Shown in pieces: positions 1-8,600 of a stretch of 64,000 bases of DNA; the stretch's first letter is position 1; every line of letters starts with the position of its first letter. The DNA comes from CAVOHU01 sp963843385 (lineage in GTDB: Bacteria > Acidobacteriota > Vicinamibacteria > Vicinamibacterales > JAKQTR01), in NCBI GenBank assembly GCA_963843385.1, contig CAWJJY010000001.1, positions 62,001-126,000 on the forward strand, in the 5' to 3' direction. The notes beneath the pieces are model-generated. The model saw nothing but the letters and a program-made list of their open reading frames with translations, was not told the DNA's origin and searched no databases. The translations under genes were made by a program, and so were the position numbers.

Positions 1-1
1 C

Positions 2-319
2 ATCCAGGACCTGGCCACGCGGGCGCGGGCCAAACAGTTGAAGCCGGAAGAAGTCCAGGGCGGAACCTTTACGATCACCAACCCCGGCGTATTCGGTGCG
101 TCCTTCGGGATGCCGATCATCAGCCAGCCGCAGGTGGCGATCATGGGGGTCGGCAACATCGAAAAGCGGGTGTCCGTAATCGACGATGCAATCGCCATCC
201 GGCTGAAGGGCTACGTGAGCCTCGGCTACGACCACCGGTTGGTGGACGGCGCCGTGGCCGACCAGTTCATGTCGCAGGTCAAGAAGGCGCTGGAGACGTT
301 CGACGCCAGCAGCGTCTAG
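2..319 (+). CDS. 2-oxoacid dehydrogenase E2 (dihydrolipoamide acyltransferase), C-terminal fragment
   Basis: This is the last 105 codons of an acyltransferase whose 5' part lies before the window. The reading frame is open from base 2. E2 subunits form the core of pyruvate, 2-oxoglutarate or branched-chain 2-oxoacid dehydrogenase complexes and transfer the acyl group from lipoyl-lysine to CoA. The catalytic HRxxDG motif is visible as DHRLVDGAVA close to the C-terminus, preceded by the typical GGTFTITNPGVFG and QVAIMGVG stretches of the catalytic domain. Only the trimer-forming catalytic end is present, so the substrate class cannot be told. lipB, which provides octanoyl groups for lipoylation of such proteins, starts 12 bases downstream. 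This supports a lipoate-dependent complex operon. Confidence 0.93.
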   Translation: MQDLATRARAKQLKPEEVQGGTFTITNPGVFGASFGMPIISQPQVAIMGVGNIEKRVSVIDDAIAIRLKGYVSLGYDHRLVDGAVADQFMSQVKKALETFDASSV

Positions 320-331
320 CCGGAACCCATC

Positions 332-1036
332 GTGTCCAAGGACCAGCCACGCCGCCTCGTCGTTCGCCGGATCGGACTGGTTCCCTACGGCGAGGCGCTG
401 GAGATCCAGCAGCAGGTTGCAGCCAGGCGCCTGTCAGGCGAGGTCGACGATACGCTGCTCCTGTTGCAGCACCCGCACGTGCTGACAATCGGCGCCAAGA
501 CCGCGGCCGGGCGGGAACATATCCTGGCGACGCCGGCGCGCCTCACGGAACTTGGTGTCGAGACGTTTGAAACGGGTCGCGGCGGCGACGTCACCTACCA
601 CGGGCCCGGACAGATCGTCGGGTACCCCATCCTCGATCTGAAGCCGGACCGTTGCGACGTCCACCGCTACGTGCGGGACCTGGAAGAGGTCATGATCCGC
701 GTGGCGGGAGCCTATGGGTTCACGGCCGCGCGAATCAGGGGATTGACCGGGGCGTGGGTTCAGGCCGAGAAGATTGGCGCCATCGGCGTGCGCATCTCGC
801 GGTGGATCACGAGCCACGGATTCGCGTTCAACGTAAGCACCGACCTGGATTTCTTCAAGCTCATCGTTCCGTGCGGCATCTCAGACCGTGGCGTCACCTC
901 TCTCGAGCGCCTCCTCGGACGCGAGGTGCCGATCGCGGAGGTGGAGGAGCAGTTCGTCCGCCATTTCTGCGATGTGTTCGAACGGGAACCTGTACAGGAT
1001 TGCGTCGGCCAGCCGACCGATCACGCCATTGCCTGA
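332..1036 (+). CDS. lipB: octanoyltransferase LipB
   Basis: LipB moves octanoyl from octanoyl-ACP to the lipoyl domains of E2 and GcvH, the first step of lipoate synthesis. The 234-residue protein has the family signature RGGDVTYHGPGQ, a conserved lysine in AEKIGAIGVRI and the acyl-accepting cysteine in IVPCGISDRGVTSL. Length is normal for the family. The start is GTG at 332, 12 bases after the E2 stop, and no better ATG is available. The gene probably forms one transcription unit with the E2 gene. Its last 16 bases overlap the 3' end of the convergent HAD gene. Confidence 0.95.
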   Translation: MSKDQPRRLVVRRIGLVPYGEALEIQQQVAARRLSGEVDDTLLLLQHPHVLTIGAKTAAGREHILATPARLTELGVETFETGRGGDVTYHGPGQIVGYPILDLKPDRCDVHRYVRDLEEVMIRVAGAYGFTAARIRGLTGAWVQAEKIGAIGVRISRWITSHGFAFNVSTDLDFFKLIVPCGISDRGVTSLERLLGREVPIAEVEEQFVRHFCDVFEREPVQDCVGQPTDHAIA

Positions 1037-1791
1037 TCCGGCCGATCCTCGACCTGCTCACGGTTGATCGACTGGAGCAACGGGCGGAGTTCCCCGAGCG
1101 AGCTGATGCGCGGCGCATCCGCGAACCCGGAGTGACGTCCTTCCCTGTCGATCAGGATCGGTCGCAAACCCGCCCGCCTGGCTCCTTCCACATCATCGCC
1201 GAGTGAATCGCCGACGTAGACGGACTCCTCCGGCCTGAGGCTGTGGCGCGCGAGCGCGGCGTTGAAGATGCCCGGCTCGGGCTTGGCCGCATGAGCCAGG
1301 GCGGGCACCGTCACCGAGTCGAGCAGGCGGCTGAGCTGCAGGTTGTCCAGCAAGGGAAGCACGCGCAGGTCGAAATTGCTGATGAGTCCGACGACGTAGC
1401 CTTGCCGCATCAGCTCCTCGAGACAGGGGATGACGTCGGCATAGACGAACCAGGTTTCTGCCAGCGTGAAGTGCCGGAACAGTTTCTTGAAGAAGTCGTC
1501 GAATTCCGGAACCGGCTCGCCGGGCGGAAGGTGCGCCTTTTCCACGATGCGTGAAACGACTCTGTGCCACGCGATCTTCTCTCGCAGCGCGATGTCTTCG
1601 AGGGATGCTTCGATGCCCCAGTCGGCGAGCGGCACGCTGCGCAGCGCCTGAGGGAATTCCAGGTCGACGACGGCGGGATCCAGGTCGAGGCTGTCTCGCT
1701 CGGCCAGCGCCGCGTACTGGTGGCCGACCCCGCCGTTGACCTCGACCAGCGTGCCGACGAGGTCGAAGAACACACCCCTCACCACTGACAT
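1021..1791 (-). CDS. HAD-superfamily hydrolase (phosphoglycolate-phosphatase-like)
   Basis: A 256-residue haloacid-dehalogenase-fold phosphatase. The nucleophile motif is FFDLVGTL near the N-terminus, motif II is ISNFD, the motif III lysine lies in AKPEPGIF and the acidic metal motif is YVGDSLGDDVEGA. The cap region between motifs I and II is helical (C1 type), as in phosphoglycolate phosphatase and 2-haloacid dehalogenase. The substrate cannot be assigned. The ATG at 1791 is preferred over an upstream start because HAD motif I begins about eight residues in and because a good promoter sits so close that only this start fits inside the transcript. It is divergent from the ECF sigma gene and overlaps lipB tail to tail. 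Confidence 0.85.
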   Translation of the reverse strand: MSVVRGVFFDLVGTLVEVNGGVGHQYAALAERDSLDLDPAVVDLEFPQALRSVPLADWGIEASLEDIALREKIAWHRVVSRIVEKAHLPPGEPVPEFDDFFKKLFRHFTLAETWFVYADVIPCLEELMRQGYVVGLISNFDLRVLPLLDNLQLSRLLDSVTVPALAHAAKPEPGIFNAALARHSLRPEESVYVGDSLGDDVEGARRAGLRPILIDREGRHSGFADAPRISSLGELRPLLQSINREQVEDRPDQAMA

Positions 1792-1798
1792 AAGTGCT

Positions 1799-1827
1799 TC
1801 TATACCAGATATTTGCCGTAACACCAA
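1799..1827 (-). promoter_or_regulatory. sigma-70-type promoter for the HAD gene, probably leaderless
   Basis: On the minus strand, TTGGTG (1827-1822) is followed after exactly 17 bases by TATAGA (1804-1799). Only 7 bases separate the -10 box from the ATG at 1791, so transcription should begin at or within a base of the start codon, with no room for a ribosome binding site. The surrounding stretch is clearly AT-rich compared with its neighbours. Confidence 0.6.
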
Positions 1828-1923
1828 ATATACGACGCAAAAAGTCGGAATAAACTATATGGGTGCGGGGTTCCTCCTTTTAGAACGGGCAATCGCCTAC
1901 AGCCCACTACATACGGGGATGCC

Positions 1924-2553
1924 ATGCAGGACATCAACGCGGACAAGGCTCTCGTCGGGCGGATGCGCGCGCGGGACGAATCAGCGGTCGCAGACCTCGA
2001 AGCAATCTACCGGTCGAGGATTCAGCAGCTGGCGCTGCGTTACGTGAAGAACCTCGAAGACGCCGAGGAGGTGGCCCAGGACGTTCTCCTCAAGGTGTAC
2101 CGGAAGATCGAGGCGTTTCGCGGCGACGCGGCGCTCTCCTCGTGGATCTACCGCATCACGTTCAACACGGTGATGTCGCGGCTGCGAAGCCAGAAGCAGC
2201 GGGTGCAGTTCGAGCTTCGAGAGGATGACCTGCTTTCCCTGGACGACGAAGCCAACGGCCGCAGCCGCCCGCGCGAGGTTGCCGACTGGTCGTCGCTTGC
2301 TGACGAGGCGATGTTGCGGTCGCAGCTCCGGACCCGGGTGAACCGGGCCCTCCGCGAGATGCCGCCGATCTATCGGGTCCCGGTGGTCCTGCGTGACATC
2401 CAGGGGCTTTCGACCGAGGAAGCGAGCGAGCGCCTCGGGATCAAGGAACAGACGCTGAAGTCGCGCCTGCATCGGGGGCGCCTGTTCCTGCGATCGAGGC
2501 TAGGTGAGTTCACCGACGGCATTTCGCTTCACAGGCCGATCCCGGCGTCCTGA
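1924..2553 (+). CDS. ECF-type RNA polymerase sigma factor (RpoE-like)
   Basis: A 209-residue extracytoplasmic-function sigma factor. Region 2 is visible as VKNLEDAEEVAQDVLLKVYRK followed by FRGDAALSSWIYRITFN, which carries the -10-recognising helix. Region 4 is MPPIYRVPVVLRDIQGLSTEEA followed by the helix-turn-helix RLGIKEQTLKSRLHRGR. An acidic, variable linker lies between them. It starts at ATG 1924 with GGGGA four bases upstream. No anti-sigma factor gene follows, so its control is unknown. It is divergent from the HAD phosphatase across an AT-rich gap. It is not adjacent to any obvious target operon other than the small genes at 2773-3591. Confidence 0.92.
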   Translation: MQDINADKALVGRMRARDESAVADLEAIYRSRIQQLALRYVKNLEDAEEVAQDVLLKVYRKIEAFRGDAALSSWIYRITFNTVMSRLRSQKQRVQFELREDDLLSLDDEANGRSRPREVADWSSLADEAMLRSQLRTRVNRALREMPPIYRVPVVLRDIQGLSTEEASERLGIKEQTLKSRLHRGRLFLRSRLGEFTDGISLHRPIPAS

Positions 2554-2772
2554 TCCTGGTGGCCGGAAACGGCCCGGAACAGGCGGCACCGCGTGGCGAT
2601 GCGCGCCAGGCGGGCGCCGGACTGTGCGGGTGCGGAAGCGTTCGACGAGCGCCGGGCCCCTCCCGTCGAGCGATTCGGAGGAGAGGGGATTTCGGGCGCC
2701 CTCGAGAGGATTGAGTGCGCGGGGCACGTGAAGTCACACCCGCGGCGGCGGTCGCCCTTGCCGGGGGGGCGC

Positions 2773-3024
2773 TCAAGCTAGCGGAAACATCCAGCTTCGC
2801 CTCTTGCGCCGCGGCCGGACGACGACGATGATTGGCTGCGCTGAGGCGCCAATGGTGCCCGCGGCTTTCAACTCCGCGATTGCGCCATTGACTTCGTCCA
2901 CCAGCTTGCCCTCCCCGTTGAGCAACTGCCGGACCACCTTCCGGCGCTTCTTGCCCAAGTCAACGACCAGTGGTGCCGCCGCATCCCCGGAGGACGGCCG
3001 GGGTGCTTCCGTGGTGCTCGCCAT
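2773..3024 (-). CDS. small conserved basic protein (DUF6200-like)
   Basis: An 83-residue protein starting at ATG 3024 (MASTTEAPRP). After a low-complexity N-terminus of about 20 residues it has a conserved-looking core, VVDLGKKRRKVVRQLLNGEG followed by a KLVDEV helix, and ends in a very basic tail (VVVRPRRKRRSW). From memory this pattern matches the family named DUF6200, whose function is unknown. It lies divergent to another small basic protein at 3265, and this pairing is the main context clue. Real coding status is supported by a conserved core and a plausible internal start rather than by the longest ORF. Nothing in the sequence shows a biochemical activity. Confidence 0.6.
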   Translation of the reverse strand: MASTTEAPRPSSGDAAAPLVVDLGKKRRKVVRQLLNGEGKLVDEVNGAIAELKAAGTIGASAQPIIVVVRPRRKRRSWMFPLA

Positions 3025-3264
3025 GGCATCTCCTAACGTTGGACTCTCCAACCCGCCAGCGTGAAGTGTGGAATACGGCATCGTATCATTCTCTGCAATC
3101 AACCAACAGACTGCGCGATCGAGGAGCCGCCTTCCGGCCTCCCGCCCCTGCTCTCTGGAGCGCAGGCACCGCCGGTCGTCCTGCTTGCTGAGGCGGGAGG
3201 GATGTGCTACACATGCCGTATCGCGTCTTCAGCACGATCCAAGGAAGACGGGCAAAGAGGACCT

Positions 3265-3591
3265 ATGGAGCAGCCCCAGCTCAGCCGATCGATCGTCAAA
3301 GTGGTCCGCCTTGACAAGGACGCGGCGGGAACCGTCACGCCCGTGCTCCTGTACGAGCGCTCGCCCAAGCGCCCGAAGAAGAAGACGACCCGGTTTCTCC
3401 GACCCCTGGAAAAGCTCGCCCGACGCACCGCCGGCGCCGAGGCCACCTTCGCGAAGACGTATGCGTCCCGGCACCGCCGCTCGAACACGAAGAAGAAGGA
3501 CGGCTGGGTTCGCGACTTGAACGTGAATCTGTTGAAGGCGGCGCGTCGCGGGTTCAAGAAGTCGCCAGTCGGTCGGATTCTCCCGTCATAG
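3265..3591 (+). CDS. small conserved lysine/arginine-rich protein (DUF6312-like)
   Basis: A 108-residue, strongly basic protein starting at ATG 3265, with AGAGG four bases upstream. It opens with a beta-like segment (IVKVVRLDKDAAGTVTPVLL) and continues with lysine-rich YERSPKRPKKKTTRFLRPLE. It ends with a segment containing SRHRRSNTKKKDGWVRDL. This layout resembles what I recall as DUF6312, a family without known function. The charge suggests binding to nucleic acid or an acidic surface, but that is inference. An upstream in-frame start at 3061 is rejected because it would add 68 residues of unconserved sequence. The gene is divergent from the DUF6200-like gene, with 240 bases between them. 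Confidence 0.62.
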   Translation: MEQPQLSRSIVKVVRLDKDAAGTVTPVLLYERSPKRPKKKTTRFLRPLEKLARRTAGAEATFAKTYASRHRRSNTKKKDGWVRDLNVNLLKAARRGFKKSPVGRILPS

Positions 3592-3872
3592 CGGCCGCAT
3601 CACGCCAGGCCCTGACGCGCGCGAGTCGGTTCCGCGTCGCTTGCCGGCGCGGTCGCGCCCGCACTGTGCCACGGGCCGGGTACGGCCCTCGTACGATCGG
3701 CTCCTCACGCCATTCACTCCGATAACCCTTCCGGCCGGAATACGGCCCGCAGATATGGGCTGCTGGAAGGACCGCTGGCTCCGAACGTGCCGGCCGGGCC
3801 TCCATAAGCCTCGAAGCCCGCGCGCCAAATCGCTATATACTTGGTTCAATCGGTCACATCGGTCCCGAGGAA

Positions 3873-4760
3873 ATGCCTGACGAAGTCCGCAACCTGGCGG
3901 TGCTGTTCGCCGACGTCAGCGGAAGCTCGCGCCTCTACGAAACGCTCGGGGACGCGGAGGCGTTGGCGACCATTGGCCGCTGCCTCGCGCTGGTACGATA
4001 CGCGTGCGAGAGCAACGGTGGCCGGGTGATCAAGACCATCGGCGACGAAGCGATGGTCATGTTTCCCGACGCCGATCAGGCGGTCGCCGCGGCGGCCGAG
4101 ATGCAGGCGCGGATCTCCGCGCAGCCGCCGGCCGGCCGGATCCGCCTCGCCATCCGGGTCGGCGTCAATTTCGGCCCGACGATTCTCGTCGACGACGACG
4201 TGTTCGGCGACTCGGTCAACGTGGCGGCGCGCATGGTGGAGCTGGCCAAGGGGAATCAGGTCATTCTGTCTGCGCAGACCGTTGCCGCCCTTGCCCCGCC
4301 GACACGAAGCCGGACCCGGCCGATCGATTCGATGACGCTCAAGGGCAAGCACGATGACATCGCCATTTACGAGCTGCTCTGGAGGGACTCGGAGGCCGAG
4401 CTGACCACCCTGAGAGCGAGGCCCGTGGAGCTGGTCGCACGGGTGCGGCTCCGCCACGGAACGCGCGAAATCGAACTCGACGAAGCGCGCTCATCGTGCA
4501 CCCTCGGCCGCGATCAGGACAACGACGTGGTCATCACGGACCCCATGGCCTCGCGCCTGCACGCGCGGATCGAACGCCATCGCGAGAAGTTCGTGGTCGT
4601 CGACCAGAGCACCAACGGCACCTTCGTCACGCTGGAAGGTGAGCCCGAAATCCAGTTGCGCCGCGAGGTGTTGATCCTGCGGGGCCGCGGACAGATCAGC
4701 TTCGGCCATGCCCGCGAGGAGAATGCGGGCGAGATCCTCGAGTTCATCGTCGGCGATTAG
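3873..4760 (+). CDS. class III adenylate/guanylate cyclase fused to an FHA domain
   Basis: A 295-residue cytoplasmic protein. Residues about 5-170 form a class III cyclase domain with the first metal aspartate in VLFADVSGSS, the second in IKTIGDEAMVMF, and the transition-state Asn/Arg pair in FGDSVNVAARM. It should therefore be able to make cAMP or cGMP. Residues about 190-285 form an FHA phosphothreonine-binding domain with LGRDQDNDVVI, SRLHARIERH and STNGTFV. The start at ATG 3873 has CGAGGA two bases upstream. The FHA part suggests recruitment or control by a Ser/Thr kinase. No transmembrane segment or other sensor is present. The gene stands alone with non-coding DNA on both sides. Confidence 0.9.
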   Translation: MPDEVRNLAVLFADVSGSSRLYETLGDAEALATIGRCLALVRYACESNGGRVIKTIGDEAMVMFPDADQAVAAAAEMQARISAQPPAGRIRLAIRVGVNFGPTILVDDDVFGDSVNVAARMVELAKGNQVILSAQTVAALAPPTRSRTRPIDSMTLKGKHDDIAIYELLWRDSEAELTTLRARPVELVARVRLRHGTREIELDEARSSCTLGRDQDNDVVITDPMASRLHARIERHREKFVVVDQSTNGTFVTLEGEPEIQLRREVLILRGRGQISFGHAREENAGEILEFIVGD

Positions 4761-5694
4761 CCGCCTGTCATTGGCTGGATCGGGAGCGGTCCTTGGGGCG
4801 GGGCATCCCGGCTCGCTCAGGTTGCTCCTTCCTCACATCCTCCCGGCATGATCGGTCGTCGCGCCTTGCCTTCCGGGCCCCCGCATCGGATCCCGCTGCT
4901 CCTTCAGTGGAGACCGGCCACTCGCGCCTCTCCAACGCCGCCGTCACGCGAGTCATTCCACCCCTCGAGCAGACCGTGCAGTCAGGCCACCGTCTCGAGC
5001 CTGGCAGGCCCGAGCGCCTCCATGGCGTGGGGTCTTGCCAGCCGCTGGAATCGAGGGGGATCCGCGATTTCGGTTGAAACTACGACCAATAAAGACGGTA
5101 TAATGCCAGAACATCCCGGGTTTCATATCGCCACGGCCATGTCCCGTTGACCGTTGTCCGCAGGCTGCGGGCTTCGCAGGTGACAGGCGTGGCGGCCTGT
5201 TGTCGGCGGCCATTGCGTTAGGCCAGATTCGCTGGGCTCTTCTTGCGTCTTGACAGTCCCTCGGGCCGGGTAGGACGGCCCCGGGGGCTCTCGACAGGGA
5301 GCAGTGACAGTGCTGACCGGCATCGCAGCGATCTCAATCCTCTCGAGATCGAACGCCACCCCACAGCGACCAGTCCGGCCTGCTCGCCCCAACGAGGGAG
5401 CGGTGAAGTGATCGCCGACGCCCCTGTTGATCGCTCACCGTGCGCGTACGGCGGGCTGACCGACCTTCAACCGCGAACGTCTCGAGAGATCGAACGTCGG
5501 GCCGAGTCCGGCCACCTCGAGGTCTTCAAGGCCATTCGCTTCCCGGCTCTCACGATTGCGGAGCGGCACCGAGACACACGCTGTCAGCAGCGACGGGCCA
5601 TGCCAGCCGACAACGTGTCGTGTACGGGCCATGGGGGGCAAGGGCCAAACGCCAACGCACGCAGGTAATCGACTCGCTACAGGAGCGCAGCGCC
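4761..5694. other. 934-base intergenic region upstream of the biosynthetic operon
   Basis: No convincing gene is seen on either strand. All open frames here lack conserved-looking composition, a good start or a ribosome binding site. The region holds the likely operon promoter at 5074-5104, giving a leader of about 580 bases before the PKS start. Within the leader two near-identical sites occur, TCTCGAGATCGAACG (5341-5355) and TCTCGAGAGATCGAACG (5480-5496), about 140 bases apart. The second contains the palindrome TCTCGAGA. They could be operator copies for a regulator, but this is only a suggestion. No riboswitch class was recognised. Confidence 0.55.
5074..5104 (+). promoter_or_regulatory. 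candidate promoter of the PKS/NRPS operon
   Basis: TTGAAA at 5074-5079 and a perfect TATAAT at 5099-5104 lie in an AT-rich patch of an otherwise GC-rich gap. The 19-base spacer is longer than the optimal 17, so the promoter would be weak or activator-dependent. The predicted start near 5111 leaves an unusually long untranslated leader before the PKS ATG at 5695. Confidence 0.5.
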
Positions 5695-8600
5695 ATGGAT
5701 GCTATCCGCCAAGAGACGCCCAATGCAGGTCCGGAACCGATTGCGATCGTCGGGGTCGGTTGTTGGCTTCCAGGGAACATCGTGAGCACGGAGGGCCTGC
5801 TCGATGCGCTGAGGACCGGCCGGGACCTGGTCGCCGATGTTCCGGCCAATCGCTGGAACGTCGACGCCTTCTACGACGCCGATCCGCTTGCGGCGGCGAA
5901 GACTTACGTGCGCAGAGGCGGCTTCGTCAACGACATCGAGTGCTTCGACGCAGGATTCTTCGGGATCTCGGATACGGAGGCTGCCCGGATGGACCCGCAG
6001 CAGCGCATGGTGCTGCAGACGGTCTGGCACGCCCTCGAAGATGCCGGGCAATCGGCCGAGGAGCTCGCCCACAGCAACACGGGCGTCTTCCTGGCCATGA
6101 TGAACACCAACAACTACTCTCACCTCAAGGCTTCGATCGAAGGGGTGCGGGGCATCGGGGCCTACGATGCCATGTCCGATGCGATGAGCATCGCGTCAGG
6201 CCGCATCGCGCATTTCCTCGACCTGGAAGGCCCGGCGATATCGCTCGACACGGCGTGCTCCAGCTCGCTGGTCGCGCTGCACCTCGCGCGCCAGTGCATC
6301 CTGATGGGGGACTGCGACACGGCCATCGTCGCCGGCGTCAACGTCATCCTGCATCCGGGGCTGCACATCGCGTTCTCGAAGGTCGGATTGATGTCGCGCG
6401 AAGGCCGATGCGCCACCTTCGATGCGTCCGCGGATGGCTACATCCGCGGGGAGGGCTGCGTGGCCGTCATCCTGCGCCGGCAGTCCCAGGCCATCTCGCG
6501 CGGGGACAACATCCTCGCCAGTATCGTCGGCACGGCCATCAATCAGGACGGCCACACCCCGGCCGTGACGGCGCCCAACGGCCGCGCTCAGGAGCGGGTG
6601 ATGCGCAGCGCTATGGCCCGCCTCGGCGTCAACCCGAACGAGATCGGCTACGTCGAAGCACACGGTACCGGGACCCCGGTGGGCGATCCGATCGAGATGA
6701 GCGCGATCGCGAATGTCTTCGGCCCCGGCCGCGCGCCGGACGCCACGCTGTATGTCGGCTCGGTCAAGAGCAACTTCGGCCACATCGAACCCGGGGCCGG
6801 CCTCCTGGGGCTCGTCAAGGTCGCCCTGTCACTGCAGCACGAGGAGGTCTTTCCGAGTATTCACTTCACGCAATGGAACCCGAACATCGACCTGGGGCAC
6901 GCGCCGATCGAGGTGCCGACCAGCGTCGTGCCGTGGCCGCGTGGAGCGAGCAGGCGGATGGCGGGCATCAATTCCTTCGGATACAGCGGCACCAATTCTC
7001 ACGCGATTCTCCAGGAGGCGCCGCTCAAGGAGAACTCCCGTGCCGATGCGGGCCAGGTCAAGGCCTCAACGGGCCGGACCAGCGAGCTCGTGGTGGTCAG
7101 TGCGAAATCGAAGACCTCGCTGGAAGAGCTGGTCGACCTCTGGGTGGGCTACCTCGAGAAAGACGACTCCGCCTCTCTGCCGGATATCGCCTTCACCGCC
7201 GACACCGGCCGCGCTCACCTGAGGCACCGTGTGGCCGCGGTCGGCGACAGCAAGACCGACATCGCCGGCAAGCTGCGGGCGTGGCGCGAGGGACGCATCG
7301 CCAAGGGCCTGGCATCGGGCCAGACCCGCGCCAGGCTGCGCCCGAAGGTGGCCTTCATGTTCACCGGCCAGGGCGCCCAGTACGCGGGGATGGGACAGGA
7401 GCTCTACAAGACGGAAGCGCACTTTGCCGAGACGCTCGACCGCGTCGCGGCAACGATGGACTCGGAGATGGGCGTCTCGCTCAAGGCGGTCCTCTTCGGT
7501 TCGGACGCGCGGACCTACCTCAACAACACCCGCTACGTTCAACCGGCCCTCTTCGCGATCGAGTACGCGCTGGCTGAACTGCTGCGCCACTGGGGCGTGG
7601 AGCCCGACTTTGTCATCGGACACAGCGTCGGTGAGATCGCGGCAGCCTGCGTCGCCGGCGTGCTGGACCTCGATGATGCCATCCGGTTCGTCGTGGCAAG
7701 AGGCCGGCTGATGGGCGAGCTGCCAAAGGGCGGAAAGATGCTGGCCATCGGCACCGACGTGGAGCAGGCCCGCCGCTGGATCAAGGGCCGCGAGACGGAT
7801 GTTTCGATTGCCACGGTCAACGGTCCGCAGGCCGTGGTTGTCTCGGGCAAGGCTGAGGCGGTCGAGGCGGTCGGCGAGCTGGCCGCTGAGGCGGGCCTCC
7901 GCACGACCCCGCTCGAAGTGTCTCACGCCTTCCATTCTCCGTTGATGGATCCGATCCTGGCGGAGTTGACCGATGTTGCGGCGTCCATGCGCATCGCGCC
8001 GGCCCGCATCCCAATCGTGTCCAATGTGAGCGGAGACTTCCACGGGGACAGGATCGAGCCGGCGTATTGGAGCAACCACGTTCGCCAGGCCGTCCTGTTC
8101 CACGCGGGCATGGGAAAAATCGTCGAGGCGGGAGCGACGATCCTGGTGGAGATTGGGCCTCATCCCGCGCTGACGCCGGCGGTGGCCACCTCGTTCGATC
8201 CGACGAAGACGCAGCCGGTTCCGACGCTCAAGCGCGACGGCAAGGATGTCACGAATCTCCTCGGCGCGCTGGCCGCCCTGTTCGTGAACGGCATGGCGAT
8301 GAACCTGGATCGTCTGTTCTGGAGCCCGCTGTACGAGCGAGTGTCCCTGCCGCTGTACCCGTTCCGAAAGGATCGGCACTGGCTGACGCCCACGATGGGC
8401 ATCGACAGGTTGCCGGATTCGCCGATTGACGCCTTGCCGGCCCTGCCCGCTCTCCACCCGCTGCTCGGCCGGGTGACGACCCGGAACGGGTATCGCACGG
8501 TGTTCCAGGTTGGCCTGGCGACCAACAGCCCGTGGACCGACCACCGCATCCTGGGCTCGACCGTGTTCCCGGCGACGGCGTATCTGGACATGGCGGCCCG

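Noticed and set aside
5440..5694. Upstream extension of the PKS by 85 codons
   Set aside because: The extra residues are Arg-rich without KS-like sequence, while ATG 5695 has AGGAGC at ideal spacing and begins directly before the KS domain.
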